The notes beneath the pieces are model-generated. The model saw only the letters and a list, made by a program, of their open reading frames with translations, did not search any database and was not told the DNA's origin. The translations under genes and the position numbers were made by a program. This document shows, one piece after another, positions 34,852-43,752 of a stretch of DNA of 43,889 nt. Where the stretch lies: positions 1 to 43,889 of the forward strand of contig JAFGMM010000112.1 in the NCBI GenBank assembly GCA_016927535.1, given 5' to 3'. Source of the DNA: Anaerolineae bacterium (GTDB lineage Bacteria > Chloroflexota > Anaerolineae > Aggregatilineales > JAFGMM01). Numbering within the stretch: the stretch's first letter is position 1; the number at the start of each line of letters is the position of its first letter.

Positions 34852-36106
34852 GGTGACAAATCCTCGGCGGGAACAGCGCTTTGAGCATCCCCGCTGCCTC
34901 ATCGTCGAGTTGCTCGATGTCGCCCGCCGCGATGATCTCCTCCGGCGGCGCATACGCAAAGATCAACTTCACCAGGCCGGTCTGGTTCATGCGCACCACG
35001 CGCGAAGCCGGCGCGCGCTCGTCCAGCGCCAGCTTGCCATCCAGAGAAGCCAGCGTCACATCGCCCATATCGGTTTCGAGCCGCAGGCTGCCGGTCCAGC
35101 GTGCATAAGGCGAGCGCGCCCACTGCGCCTCCAGTTCCGGCAGAAGCTCCTGCATGGTACTCTCCAGGTTGACGATGCACGCCATCCACTCGGCGGCGGG
35201 GCGCGTGTACGAGATGGTCGATACCGGGCACAGTGCGCGGGCATGGCGCGCGGCGGGCACATCGGGCGGGATGATCCACCAGAACGGCTTTCCCAGGAGT
35301 TCGCGGGCTTCCGCCTCGTCCTTGCCCTCGGCCTCGCGCTTCGCATCCGCCACGATATCGAGCAGCAGCGCGGCGGTAGCAGCTTCATCCGCCGTGACGA
35401 CCTCACCGGTGTTCATCCAATGCCAACCGGCCAGGTAGCCGCGCAGCCGGCCGTCCGCACCGACCGCCGCGCGGGTGCGTGGGAAATCGCCATCCAGCCG
35501 CCAGGCGAAGTTTCGCACCGTCCGCGTAGCCGATGCGGGCCGCTCCGCGTAATCCCGGTTGTAAAGCGCCAGCATCTCAGGATAATCGTCCTCGGTGACC
35601 GGGCGCACGGTCACGCCGTCCGCTTTGTCGGCGGCGAGCATATCGAGGTCGTGCGGGACGAAGCGCAGCATGTAAAACGGCCAGGCGCAGGCATAGCCAA
35701 AGCGCGTATAATAACCGATCGGGCCGGAGTGCAGCGCCGAGATATCGCAGCCGATTCCGGCCATGTGGCGCAACGAGTCGCGCATGACGGCGGATGCGTA
35801 ATGCCGTCTCCGGTAAGCCTCATCGGTGCAGACGCCGCCTACGCCGCCCACGGTGAGCGTAGACTTACCGTAATACATTTCATAAGGGAAAACGCGCACG
35901 TGCGAGACGACTTTATCGCCCAGCCAACCGGTGCGCACGTGATCGTATGCAAAGTTCGGCGACTGCAAGCTGTACTTAAAAAAGATATCATACAGGCGTT
36001 CGTAGCTCTCCCAGGGCGCACCGCCTTTGAAGCAGCGCGCGCACAGGTCGGCGACTTTCGGGTACTCTTCGGGCGCAGCGCCCCGGACGGTCAGTTCTTG
36101 CGTCAT
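34829..36106 (-). CDS. Eis-like GNAT acetyltransferase, paralogue A
   Basis: This 425-residue protein has an N-terminal GNAT domain (VCTDEAYRRRHYASAVMRDSL as the CoA loop, PIGYYTRFGYACAW). A second GNAT-like region and an SCP2-like C-terminal domain (MGDVTLASLDGKLAL) complete the Eis three-domain layout. In Eis the free C-terminal carboxylate acts as a base and a Tyr in the -Y-x-RFGY- stretch as acid. Here the chain ends ...IDEY with an aromatic terminus, and the Tyr is kept. Eis enzymes acetylate aminoglycosides, peptides and other amines; the substrate here is unknown. The start is ATG 36106 with AAGGGG before it. It is followed by a methyltransferase gene. Confidence 0.85.
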   Translation of the reverse strand: MTQELTVRGAAPEEYPKVADLCARCFKGGAPWESYERLYDIFFKYSLQSPNFAYDHVRTGWLGDKVVSHVRVFPYEMYYGKSTLTVGGVGGVCTDEAYRRRHYASAVMRDSLRHMAGIGCDISALHSGPIGYYTRFGYACAWPFYMLRFVPHDLDMLAADKADGVTVRPVTEDDYPEMLALYNRDYAERPASATRTVRNFAWRLDGDFPRTRAAVGADGRLRGYLAGWHWMNTGEVVTADEAATAALLLDIVADAKREAEGKDEAEARELLGKPFWWIIPPDVPAARHARALCPVSTISYTRPAAEWMACIVNLESTMQELLPELEAQWARSPYARWTGSLRLETDMGDVTLASLDGKLALDERAPASRVVRMNQTGLVKLIFAYAPPEEIIAAGDIEQLDDEAAGMLKALFPPRICHLAYIDEY

Positions 36107-36128
36107 AAAATAATCCCCTTTAAGAATA

Positions 36129-36197
36129 ACCACGGAGTACACAGAGGTCACGGAGAGGGGAAAAGGAAATCTCCGTGCTCTCCGTGGACTCCGTGGT
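36129..36197. repeat. ACCACGGAGT inverted repeat (69 bp)
   Basis: ACCACGGAGT (36129-36138) and ACTCCGTGGT (36188-36197) are perfect inverted repeats around further CACGGAGAG/CTCCGTGCTC complementarity. Repeats of this ACGGAG-type are widespread in GC-rich environmental bacteria. It lies between the two Eis-like genes. Confidence 0.7.
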
Positions 36198-36259
36198 GAA
36201 ATCTCATCCTCTTACAGCGCTGCACGGCGGTATAGTCAACCCCTTGAAACAGAAACGAG

Positions 36260-37516
36260 TCAAAACCAATCGACGCCGCCCAAATCGGCGACGACCGGCG
36301 GGAACAACGCCTCCAGCAGGCCGGTCGTTTGCGCGTCGAAGTGAACGCCCTGCCGCGCGGCGACCTCCGCCGGCGTCACGTAAGAAAAGATCAGTTGGAT
36401 CAGATCGGTCTGGCTCAGGCGCGTGACCAGCGAGTCGCGCACGTGGCGGCCCAGCGCCAGCCGCCCCTGTGAGAAGGCGACGGTCGCCTGCCCGATATCG
36501 GTCTCGATGCGCAGCCGGCCCGCCCAGCGCGCATAGGGCGAGTCCTGGATGCGCGCTTGCAGTTCGGGCAGCAGATGCTCTATCGTGCTGCGCAGGTCGA
36601 TGATGCGGCCCATCCAGCCCTTGTTAGGGTAGCACTCGGTACAGATCGACACCGGGCACAGCGCGCGCACGTGCCGCACGACTGGCGAATCGGGCGGCAC
36701 CCCCCAGGTAAAAGGCTGCTCGCGCGCTTCGGCGTCGGTCTCGTGCGCCATGATCGCCGCGACGCTCTCACGCAGCAGCGCGGCGGTGGTCTCGGCGTCC
36801 GACGAAACCACCTCGATAACGGGATTGTGCCGGTGCGAAAGCATATAGCCGCGCAGCCGCCCGCTCCCATCGAACGCCGCGCGCTTGTAGATAAACACCC
36901 GGCCCAGCCGCCACGTCAGGTAATCCAGGCTGCGGATGTGCGCGCCGTACCGTTTACCCCAGTGTTGGTCGTAGAGCGCCAGCGCCGCCGGGTAATCGTC
37001 CGGGGTCAGCTCGCGCACCTCGACCACGGGCAGCGCACCGCCCAGCCGGTCGGCGCTGAGCGTGTCCACGTCGCGCGGGGCAACCCGCAGCCGGTAGTTG
37101 GGCCATACGTTGGCATACCCCATCCGGTTGTAAAAGTTGGCCGGGATCGAACCCAGCAGCGAGATATCGAATTTGTGCGCCTCCAGGTAGCGGATGCCGT
37201 CGCGCATCATCGCCGTAGCGTAGCCCTTGCCGCGATGCGCCGCGTCGGTGGCGACGCTGGCGATACCGCCTACGTTGAGCGCGGCGCGCCCATAGCTCAT
37301 CGTGAAAGGGACGATCTGAGCCTGCGCCGCCAACTCGCCATCGACCATACCCAGGCGCAAGTATTCCGGCTTGAAGCCGGGCATGTTGGGCAGGTGATTG
37401 GCGACCAGATCGTACAGCATATCGTAAGAACGACCCGGACCGGCAAACACGCGCCCGTCCAGGTCGGCGAAGCGCGGGAGGTCGTCGAGGACGCCGGGGC
37501 GGATGGTAAAAGCCAC
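36260..37516 (-). CDS. Eis-like GNAT acetyltransferase, paralogue B
   Basis: This 418-residue paralogue of the preceding protein has the same domain order. VATDAAHRGKGYATAMMRDG gives the acetyl-CoA loop, PANFYNRMGYANVW corresponds to the catalytic Tyr region, and IDIGQATVAF-like strands form the SCP2-like end (ETDIGQATVAFSQGRLALG). The protein ends ...VDWF, an aromatic C-terminus as in Eis (Phe402 of M. tuberculosis). The start is GTG 37516, fixed by AAGGAG seven bases upstream. The pair is separated by an inverted repeat and probably arose by duplication with later divergence. Confidence 0.85.
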   Translation of the reverse strand: MAFTIRPGVLDDLPRFADLDGRVFAGPGRSYDMLYDLVANHLPNMPGFKPEYLRLGMVDGELAAQAQIVPFTMSYGRAALNVGGIASVATDAAHRGKGYATAMMRDGIRYLEAHKFDISLLGSIPANFYNRMGYANVWPNYRLRVAPRDVDTLSADRLGGALPVVEVRELTPDDYPAALALYDQHWGKRYGAHIRSLDYLTWRLGRVFIYKRAAFDGSGRLRGYMLSHRHNPVIEVVSSDAETTAALLRESVAAIMAHETDAEAREQPFTWGVPPDSPVVRHVRALCPVSICTECYPNKGWMGRIIDLRSTIEHLLPELQARIQDSPYARWAGRLRIETDIGQATVAFSQGRLALGRHVRDSLVTRLSQTDLIQLIFSYVTPAEVAARQGVHFDAQTTGLLEALFPPVVADLGGVDWF

Positions 37517-37635
37517 CGATCAATCTCCTTATAAATGTTATTAATACCAATCAAAGCCGCTGCAATAACACACCCGGCGCGGGGTTTGTGGGTTACGTTT
37601 TTCGTAGCTCCGACGGCCATCATGACCAGCCGCCG

Positions 37636-38622
37636 TTACCGTTTCTGCCACGGGTCGGCCTCCATGAAAGCATCGAGCATAATCCGCTTCACGTCGTCGC
37701 TCACGCCGATAGCGCGCCCGTCGCCGTAATCGGAGAGGACGAAACCGCCCTCCGGCGTGCCCCAATGTTTTAACAACAGCCGCGCCTCTTCCTTGATCTC
37801 GTCCGGCCCTTTGAACGGCAGCGTATGCTGGATATCGCACAGCGACTCGAAGCACAGCCGCCCGGCGAACGCCGCGCCCACTTCTTCGATGCCCAGCGCG
37901 CGCGGCTGCTGCAAGTTCACCACGTTGCAGCCGACCTCGATCAAGCCCGCCAGGATATCGTTCACGCGCCCGCACGAGTGCATCCAGACGTGCCAGCCCT
38001 GCGCGTGGATGGCGTCGAACAGCTTCTTGTAACGCGGTTTGAAGAACTCGTCCCACAGCGCCGGGTTGATGATAAGCGCCTGTTCGGTGCCCCAGTCGTC
38101 GGTGAAGCCGAAGCCGTGGATCTGGCCGGGGAAGCGCGCGCCGATGTTCTCGATGATGCGCGTCTGAATTTCGACGATGCGGTCGGCGAGCATTTCGATC
38201 TTCGCGCGCTCAAGGTACAGGTCGGTGAGGGTGTTTTGGAAACCGTGCAGCGCGTGCATGCGCTCGAACAGCAGCATGAAGATGCTGGTCATAATGTACT
38301 TGCCGTCCGAACCTTCGAACTTCGCCTCCATACCTTCGTAGAAAGCGGGATCGTCGGGGTCGAGCCAGCGGTAGCCGTCGAGCGCCGCCCAGTCCTCCAG
38401 CGGGTGCCCCTTGATTTGGCCCATGTTGGCCTGCTCGCTGCGCTGCCACATACAGCCCCACTCATCGTAGGTTTCGCGCAGCGTGTGGTCGCCAGTGCCG
38501 GTCTGGTTCCAGCCGACGCCGTGCGTGTCGTTGAGACCGAGCGCATCGAAGCGCACCGGCAGGCGGTCGGGGCGCTCGAATTCAACGGCGCGGCGGACGA
38601 CTTCGTAGGATGATTGAGTCAT
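37636..38622 (-). CDS. MtaA/CmuA-like (UroD-fold) methyltransferase
   Basis: This 328-residue protein begins YEVVRRAVEFERPDRLPVRF, the usual start of UroD-fold methyltransferases. It holds the zinc ligands H215-x-C217 (WMHSCGRVND) and a distal Cys in RLCFESLCDIQHTLP (C257 or C262). The methyl donor or acceptor is unknown, and no corrinoid protein or reactivase is next to it. It lies between an Eis-like acetyltransferase and a WD40 gene on the same strand, with gaps of 119 and 32 bp. It is a distinct branch from the two UroD-fold proteins at 1249 and 4406. Confidence 0.85.
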   Translation of the reverse strand: MTQSSYEVVRRAVEFERPDRLPVRFDALGLNDTHGVGWNQTGTGDHTLRETYDEWGCMWQRSEQANMGQIKGHPLEDWAALDGYRWLDPDDPAFYEGMEAKFEGSDGKYIMTSIFMLLFERMHALHGFQNTLTDLYLERAKIEMLADRIVEIQTRIIENIGARFPGQIHGFGFTDDWGTEQALIINPALWDEFFKPRYKKLFDAIHAQGWHVWMHSCGRVNDILAGLIEVGCNVVNLQQPRALGIEEVGAAFAGRLCFESLCDIQHTLPFKGPDEIKEEARLLLKHWGTPEGGFVLSDYGDGRAIGVSDDVKRIMLDAFMEADPWQKR

Positions 38623-38654
38623 TGATAAATTTTCTCCATGTCACTTAAAGATCG

Positions 38655-39845
38655 TTATCTGTCGGCGGGGACGCCCCACAGCCGGATGGTGCCGTCTGTA
38701 CCCCCGAAAACTAATAAAGTTCCCTTGGGATCAAATGCTACACTATAAACCTCGCCGGGATAACTCTCAATTTCAGTCAGAGGCTCCCAAGTTGAGAAAT
38801 CCCACAGACGTACTGTGCCGTTATCATTCCATCCACCACTACCCGTTGCCAACATTGCTCCATCAGGGCTGAACACGACACTGCGAATTTCCTCGTCATG
38901 CCTTCCCAATACATTGATCGTTTGCCAGGGAGACCTTGCATTCCAGCGCCAAATCAACCCGTCCGAATTTCCACAAACCAGCCACTTTCCATCTGGGCTA
39001 AATGCGATGCTATTCACGCGCGCATACCATTCCAACTCATAAAGCATCTCATCATGTGGACGACGTCCCTTCACTACCTCACCATTATCATCTATGACCG
39101 GGAACAGATAGACCGAACCGTCTCCTAGTCGTTCCCATCCCCCAGAAGCCAGAGTCATCCCGTCAGGACTAAATGCCAGGCTTTCCACGGATTCGGAGTG
39201 CCCCCACATGCTAGCTAGAGGAGTTTCTACTTCTATGAGCGTGTAGTCGCCTTGAGGAGTCTCCACCTCCATCGACTCTCCCGATAGGTCATCCCAAACA
39301 GCCACTTGCCACAACAAAATGCTGGGGTCGTTATGTCCGCCTCCTGACGCTACCAACGTACCATCAGGGCTAAATGCTACACTGACTACAGACATGGAAT
39401 GTCCGGTCAACAGAGCAAAAGGCTCAATCGTCGCCATGTGCCATAACGCGACATGATCCCCGACCGTGGCTAATATTGCACCATCCGAACTGAGAGCTAG
39501 GTGCAGTCCCCCTAACAACCAGCTATTAGCCCCCGTCGCTTCCAAACATTCCCCTGTTCCAACATCCAAAAGTATTAAGTAGCCCTTATAAGTACTCAGA
39601 GTAATAGTTGATCCATCAGAAGTAAAAGCTATACTGGTCACACAACTGAAGAATCCTTCCTCAATTTCCAAGCCCTCTATATCCAGTAGACTCAATACTG
39701 CCAACTCCTGAATCCTCCCCGCATTCTCCGGCGTAATCACCTCCAGATCAGGCAAGGGGAAACCATCCTCCTGCCCCCACGCCGATACAGCCGGGCCGAC
39801 AAGCAGCAGCGCCACAACGCCAAGCAAGAGCCGTTGCTTTTTCAT
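38655..39845 (-). CDS. Secreted WD40-repeat beta-propeller
   Basis: This 396-residue protein has a signal peptide (MKKQRLLLGVVALLLVGPAV, cleavage near SAWGQ). About seven WD40-like repeats follow, recognised by V/I-AFSPDG...LASGG lines such as SVAFSPDGTLVASGG, SLAFSPDGMTLASGG and SIAFSPDGKWLVCGN, and by closing VRLWDF / IRLWGV strands. Seven repeats would close one propeller, exported and acting as a protein-binding platform outside the membrane. There are no catalytic residues. The start is ATG 39845 with GGGGGAT before it. The base composition is A+T-richer than neighbouring genes. The partner is unknown. Confidence 0.9.
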   Translation of the reverse strand: MKKQRLLLGVVALLLVGPAVSAWGQEDGFPLPDLEVITPENAGRIQELAVLSLLDIEGLEIEEGFFSCVTSIAFTSDGSTITLSTYKGYLILLDVGTGECLEATGANSWLLGGLHLALSSDGAILATVGDHVALWHMATIEPFALLTGHSMSVVSVAFSPDGTLVASGGGHNDPSILLWQVAVWDDLSGESMEVETPQGDYTLIEVETPLASMWGHSESVESLAFSPDGMTLASGGWERLGDGSVYLFPVIDDNGEVVKGRRPHDEMLYELEWYARVNSIAFSPDGKWLVCGNSDGLIWRWNARSPWQTINVLGRHDEEIRSVVFSPDGAMLATGSGGWNDNGTVRLWDFSTWEPLTEIESYPGEVYSVAFDPKGTLLVFGGTDGTIRLWGVPADR

Positions 39846-39885
39846 AGGCAAATCCCCCGGATTAGACAAACGTCGCGCGCTCAGA

Positions 39886-40542
39886 CTACCCGCCCAACGC
39901 CTCCGCGCGCGCCTTGATGCCCAACAGCATCCGGCGCTCCATCACGAAGTTGAGCGGCTCCACGATGTGCCATAGGATATGGTTCATCAGCCCCGGCTCG
40001 TAGCCGTTGCGCGCCCGTGCAATCAGGCGGGTGACGCCGTCCGGCTTCTCGTCCAGGTAGAGGACCCAGGTCGCGCTCTCGGACGCCTGGCGGGTCGCCG
40101 GGTCCAGCGCGTACATGAGCAGGTACTTTCCCGGCTCCAGCGCAGCGACCACCTGGCCGGGGAATTTCTTCTCCGCCGGGCCAAAGCGAATGTGATCGCC
40201 TGCTTTCAAATCCTGGCATTCGGGCAGGATGCGGCCGGCGCTGTGGATGTCGCAGCCGGCGAGATTCTCCAGGCCGTCGTAGCTGTAGAGGCCGCCGCGT
40301 CCCTGCCCCAACTGCGCCAGCCAGGGCCAGATATCGGCGGCGGGCGCGCGGATGGCGACGGCGCGGGTATAGGCCAGCTTGGGCCGGGGTACAATGTCGT
40401 CGCCCGGCAGCGCGCGCTTGACCTCTTCGGCGGTCGCGCCCCAGGCGTTGTACCACAAACGCGCGAGCGGCGCCGTGACCAGCGCCAGCGCCACCTGTAC
40501 CGCCCCGACGAAACTATTCGTCTTAAACCGTTTGTCGGCCAT
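39886..40542 (-). CDS. SRPBCC-type (START-like) protein
   Basis: This protein of about 218 residues has one hydrophobic segment near the N-terminus (FVGAVQVALALVTAPLARLW). An SRPBCC ligand-binding fold follows: IRAPAADIWPWLAQLGQGRG at its opening, YSYDGLENLAGCDIHSA, then beta strands and the closing helix (EPGLMNHILWHIVEPLNFVM). These folds bind hydrophobic ligands; the ligand is unknown. The start is ATG 40542 with AGAGGA upstream; ATG 40557 is also possible. It lies 17 bp from the double-GNAT gene upstream on the same strand. Confidence 0.8.
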   Translation of the reverse strand: MADKRFKTNSFVGAVQVALALVTAPLARLWYNAWGATAEEVKRALPGDDIVPRPKLAYTRAVAIRAPAADIWPWLAQLGQGRGGLYSYDGLENLAGCDIHSAGRILPECQDLKAGDHIRFGPAEKKFPGQVVAALEPGKYLLMYALDPATRQASESATWVLYLDEKPDGVTRLIARARNGYEPGLMNHILWHIVEPLNFVMERRMLLGIKARAEALGG

Positions 40543-40559
40543 AATGGTCCTCTTCATCT

Positions 40560-41627
40560 TCAGTCGAACAGGCGCGCCATCTTCAGCGCGTCGATATAGA
40601 AGCCGTTCTGAAAGCCGTAGTCGCGCAGGCAGCCCTCGTGCTCGAAGCCGAACTTCTCGTAGAGCGCGATGGCGTGGAGGTTGTCGGGGTAGACTTCCAA
40701 TTCCAGGCGGCGGATCTCTGACCAGTTTTGGGTCATATCGACGGCTGCGCGCATCAGCGCCGTGCCGACGCCCACGCCCTGGTAGTCGGGATGGACGATC
40801 ATCCCCACCCCGGCGACATACTTCCGCCGCCCGAACATGAACGAGATACCCGAACTGCCCACCACGCGCCCATCGACTTCGGCGACGAGCGGGTAAAACC
40901 CCTCGTGCGGGTGCTCCATCATCCGGCGGATATCGTCGAGCGAACGGTACGGAACGCCCATCGTGCCGGCATAGGCGCTGGACGTGTTATACATCTCGTA
41001 CAGCGCTTCGACGTCGCTGAGCCGCTGCCCGCGCACGACGACCTGCGGGCGCTCCTTAGCGCGCGGGCTGCCCAGAAACCCGGTCGGACTGCCCTCGGCT
41101 TTGCGCCGCCCGCCCAGGCGCTCGTTGATGCGCGCCATCACGAAGGCGTCGGCAAAGTCGCCGTCGCGGATGGCGTAGCGCCGGACGGTGACCTCGCGCG
41201 TGAAGCCGCACTTTTCGTACAGGGCAATGGCCGGCGCGTCGTCGGTGAATACATCGAGTTCGACACGGCGCAGCCCCAACCAGCTATCCGCCAGGTCGAG
41301 CGCCGCCGCCATGAGCGCTTCGCCTGCCACATCTTGATAATCGGGATGCACGGCGAGATGCAAGGAAGCGACGTGCTTGCGACGATGCCATTTGCTGGTT
41401 TGCAGATCGAGCAGCCCCGCCACGCGCTCGCTCCGGTCGGGCTGGGCGATCACGGCGACCAGTGCATGAAGGGTTTCATCGACCTTTGCGACCGCCTCGC
41501 GGACGGCATCCGGCGACGGGTAAAGCACGCGCAGCGACCGGCGCGCGACGTGCTCGTGCGAATAGATCTCGTAGACGCCGGCCCAGTCATCGGCGCGGCG
41601 CGCTCTGATGGTTACGATCTCCGACAT
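40560..41627 (-). CDS. Double-GNAT acetyltransferase
   Basis: This 355-residue protein has two tandem GNAT domains. The N-terminal one (about 1-170) holds HPDYQDVAGEALM in the acetyl-CoA loop position, lacking the Gly pattern. The C-terminal one (about 185-355) has HPDYQGVGVGTALM, an intact Q-x-x-x-G-x-G-type loop, then RRLELEVYPDNLHAIALYEK. The second domain is the likely catalyst; the first may be structural or regulatory. The substrate is unknown. The start is ATG 41627 with GAGGAGG. The open frame upstream is not coding. It is divergent from the PAS-STAS gene. Confidence 0.88.
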   Translation of the reverse strand: MSEIVTIRARRADDWAGVYEIYSHEHVARRSLRVLYPSPDAVREAVAKVDETLHALVAVIAQPDRSERVAGLLDLQTSKWHRRKHVASLHLAVHPDYQDVAGEALMAAALDLADSWLGLRRVELDVFTDDAPAIALYEKCGFTREVTVRRYAIRDGDFADAFVMARINERLGGRRKAEGSPTGFLGSPRAKERPQVVVRGQRLSDVEALYEMYNTSSAYAGTMGVPYRSLDDIRRMMEHPHEGFYPLVAEVDGRVVGSSGISFMFGRRKYVAGVGMIVHPDYQGVGVGTALMRAAVDMTQNWSEIRRLELEVYPDNLHAIALYEKFGFEHEGCLRDYGFQNGFYIDALKMARLFD

Positions 41628-41837
41628 AATGACCTCCTCTCGGCACGCGCCGATGATACCAGCAGAGGCGCATTCGCCGCCATAGCAGAATGGCGGCAGG
41701 GCCGGGCGTCCGGACACGGGATAGACTTGCGCAACAGCCGGAGAACACCGATAATCTCTATTACTTTTCGAGAACGGTTGCTGTTTAATACGGCGCACAT
41801 GTATCGTTGGTGCTGGCGAGCGCCAAGGAGTGACATC

Positions 41838-43058
41838 ATGTCTGCAGAGTTCGAATCACTGGCAGATTGGATAGAAGAGAACAAGAACGAGATCGCCGAC
41901 GCCTATATAAAATTACTCAGAGCGCAAGAACCGGGCGACACTCGCCCGGATGATGCCATGCGCGCAAATGTAAATTCTGGTCTTGACGTATATGTCGAAT
42001 CGCTGCGCGGAAAACGTGACTGGGCCGAAACCAGCAAACAACATTCGCAAGTCGCATTATCAAGAGGCGCCCCGGCAACGACGCTGGCGAAGTCGTCGCG
42101 TTTTACCTATCTGGTGGTACAAGAAATCCTTGCAAGCCAGCGGCCGGCTCGTCATCTGGAATGGCTGAGCATTCTGGGCAACCACTGGCTGCTGTCAAGC
42201 CAAATGGCGACTGAGGCGCTGGAAGCGAACCTGGAGAAACTGGTCGCCCAACGCACCCAGGAGGCGCTGTTGTTCCGGCAGTTCGCCGAGGCCGCCGGGC
42301 AGGGCCTGGCAATGACGACGCTGGATGGGTTAATGGCCTACGCGAACCCGACGTTTTGCCGCATGGTCGAGGAAACGAACCGGGATGAGATACTCGGCAA
42401 GTCGGCTTTCATGTTCCATCCCGAAGAATCGCATGCCAAAATACGAGACGAGGTTCTGCCTACCGTAATGGAAAAGGGACAGTGGGTAGGTGAACTGTTC
42501 TTGCTTTCCAAGAGCGGTCGGATAATCCCCACACTGGAGAGCTTTTTCCTCATCCGCGACGACAGAGGCAGCCCGGTCTACATGGCGAATATGATCACCG
42601 ACCTGACCGAACAAAAACAGGCCGAAGCGGACCGGGCGCGCTCGCAGGACGAAATCATCCAGGCGCAGGAGGCGACGCTCCGCGAGATCTCGACGCCGAT
42701 CATCCCGGTGATGCAGGGGATCATCGTGATGCCGCTGATCGGCCATATCGACACCGGCCGCGCCCGCGACATTACGCGCTGGCTGCTGGCCGGCGTTAGC
42801 GAATACCGCGCCAAAATTGTTATTATCGACATCACCGGCGTCGCAGTGGTCGATAGCGGCGTGGCCGACCACCTGAACAAGACCATCCAGGCAGCACGGC
42901 TCAAAGGCGCCCAGACCATCATCACCGGCATTTCAGATGCCGTAGCTGAGACCGTCGTCGATCTGGGAATCGACTGGAGCGATATCGACACGCTGCGCGA
43001 CCTGCAAACCGGGCTGCTGGCGGCAGTTCGGCGGCTGGACATCAAACTCGAACAATAA
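41838..43058 (+). CDS. RsbR-like PAS-STAS stress-signalling protein
   Basis: This 406-residue protein has an all-helical N-terminal domain (about 1-120), a PAS domain (about 143-260, ending ITDLTEQKQAEADRA) and a STAS domain (about 284-395) with MPLIGHIDTGRARDI and DITGVAVVDSGVADHL. The latter matches the phosphorylatable Thr/Ser region of stressosome RsbR proteins; Ser340 lies where RsbRA has Thr171. RsbR proteins hold RsbS/RsbT complexes and release RsbT on stress. No rsbS or rsbT is adjacent. The start is ATG 41838 with AAGGAG. The much longer upstream open frame is antisense to the double-GNAT gene and is not coding. Confidence 0.9.
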   Translation: MSAEFESLADWIEENKNEIADAYIKLLRAQEPGDTRPDDAMRANVNSGLDVYVESLRGKRDWAETSKQHSQVALSRGAPATTLAKSSRFTYLVVQEILASQRPARHLEWLSILGNHWLLSSQMATEALEANLEKLVAQRTQEALLFRQFAEAAGQGLAMTTLDGLMAYANPTFCRMVEETNRDEILGKSAFMFHPEESHAKIRDEVLPTVMEKGQWVGELFLLSKSGRIIPTLESFFLIRDDRGSPVYMANMITDLTEQKQAEADRARSQDEIIQAQEATLREISTPIIPVMQGIIVMPLIGHIDTGRARDITRWLLAGVSEYRAKIVIIDITGVAVVDSGVADHLNKTIQAARLKGAQTIITGISDAVAETVVDLGIDWSDIDTLRDLQTGLLAAVRRLDIKLEQ

Positions 43059-43091
43059 CAGACGCCAGGCAGAGCAGATAGGATTAAAGCA

Positions 43092-43703
43092 ATGCGCGAA
43101 GCGATAAGAGTGCTTTTTCTATTTCTATTAACGCTGAGCATATGGGCGCCGGGCGCGGCAGCGCAGGAGGGCCAGACGCCCGATTTGGCGGCGCTGGCCC
43201 GCGCGGTGCAGGCCGACAACGTAGAACGGGGCAATGTCACCATCTGGCGCGGCGGGCAGTTGGGCCACATCGACGCCATCCCGCAGATCGGATATGGACA
43301 AAAACTGGCCGGCTTCGTGCTGTACGATGCGTCAGGCCGCCCGGTGATCCTGGACCGCATCGCCGGGCCGAAGCTGGTCAACTTCTGGGCGTCGTGGTGC
43401 GGGCCGTGTATCTCGGAGTTTCCGCTGCTGGCCGAGGCCGAGGCAGCCGGCGACGCGCGCTTCGAAGTCATCTTTGTCAATGTGTGGGACACGCCGGAGG
43501 GCGCGCGCGCCTTCCTCGATGACTACCCGGAAGCGCCCTATGCGTTGATGGCCGGCGACCCGGTGAGTGAGCAGGTCGGCGTGGTGGCTATCCCGACAAG
43601 CCTGCTGATCGATTCGGATGGGATCGTGCATGCCGTACACGTGGGTGATGTCACGCCGCCGGTGCTGGATTTCCTAAATGCGCTGGCGCTGGAGTTAGAA
43701 TAG
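43092..43703 (+). CDS. TlpA/ResA-like exported thioredoxin
   Basis: This 203-residue protein has a signal peptide (hydrophobic core LFLFLLTLSIWAPG, cleavage after AAA-Q). A thioredoxin fold follows with the active site FWASWCGPCISEFPLL (C103, C106) and the cis-Pro segment VAIPTSLL. It reduces disulphides outside the membrane. The long insertion before the Cys motif (about 60-90) resembles the extra strand pair of TlpA-type proteins. The start is the ATG preceded by TAGGATTAA. It lies 33 bp after the PAS-STAS gene and is probably co-transcribed with it. Confidence 0.92.
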   Translation: MREAIRVLFLFLLTLSIWAPGAAAQEGQTPDLAALARAVQADNVERGNVTIWRGGQLGHIDAIPQIGYGQKLAGFVLYDASGRPVILDRIAGPKLVNFWASWCGPCISEFPLLAEAEAAGDARFEVIFVNVWDTPEGARAFLDDYPEAPYALMAGDPVSEQVGVVAIPTSLLIDSDGIVHAVHVGDVTPPVLDFLNALALELE

Positions 43704-43752
43704 ACTCCCTTCTCACATTCCATCCGCCCAAAGTTCAAACCTTAAAAGCCCC

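Noticed and set aside
40728-41837. 370-residue N-terminal extension of the PAS-STAS frame
   Set aside because: Antisense to the double-GNAT gene and of shadow composition. ATG 41838 has AAGGAG and starts a plausible protein.
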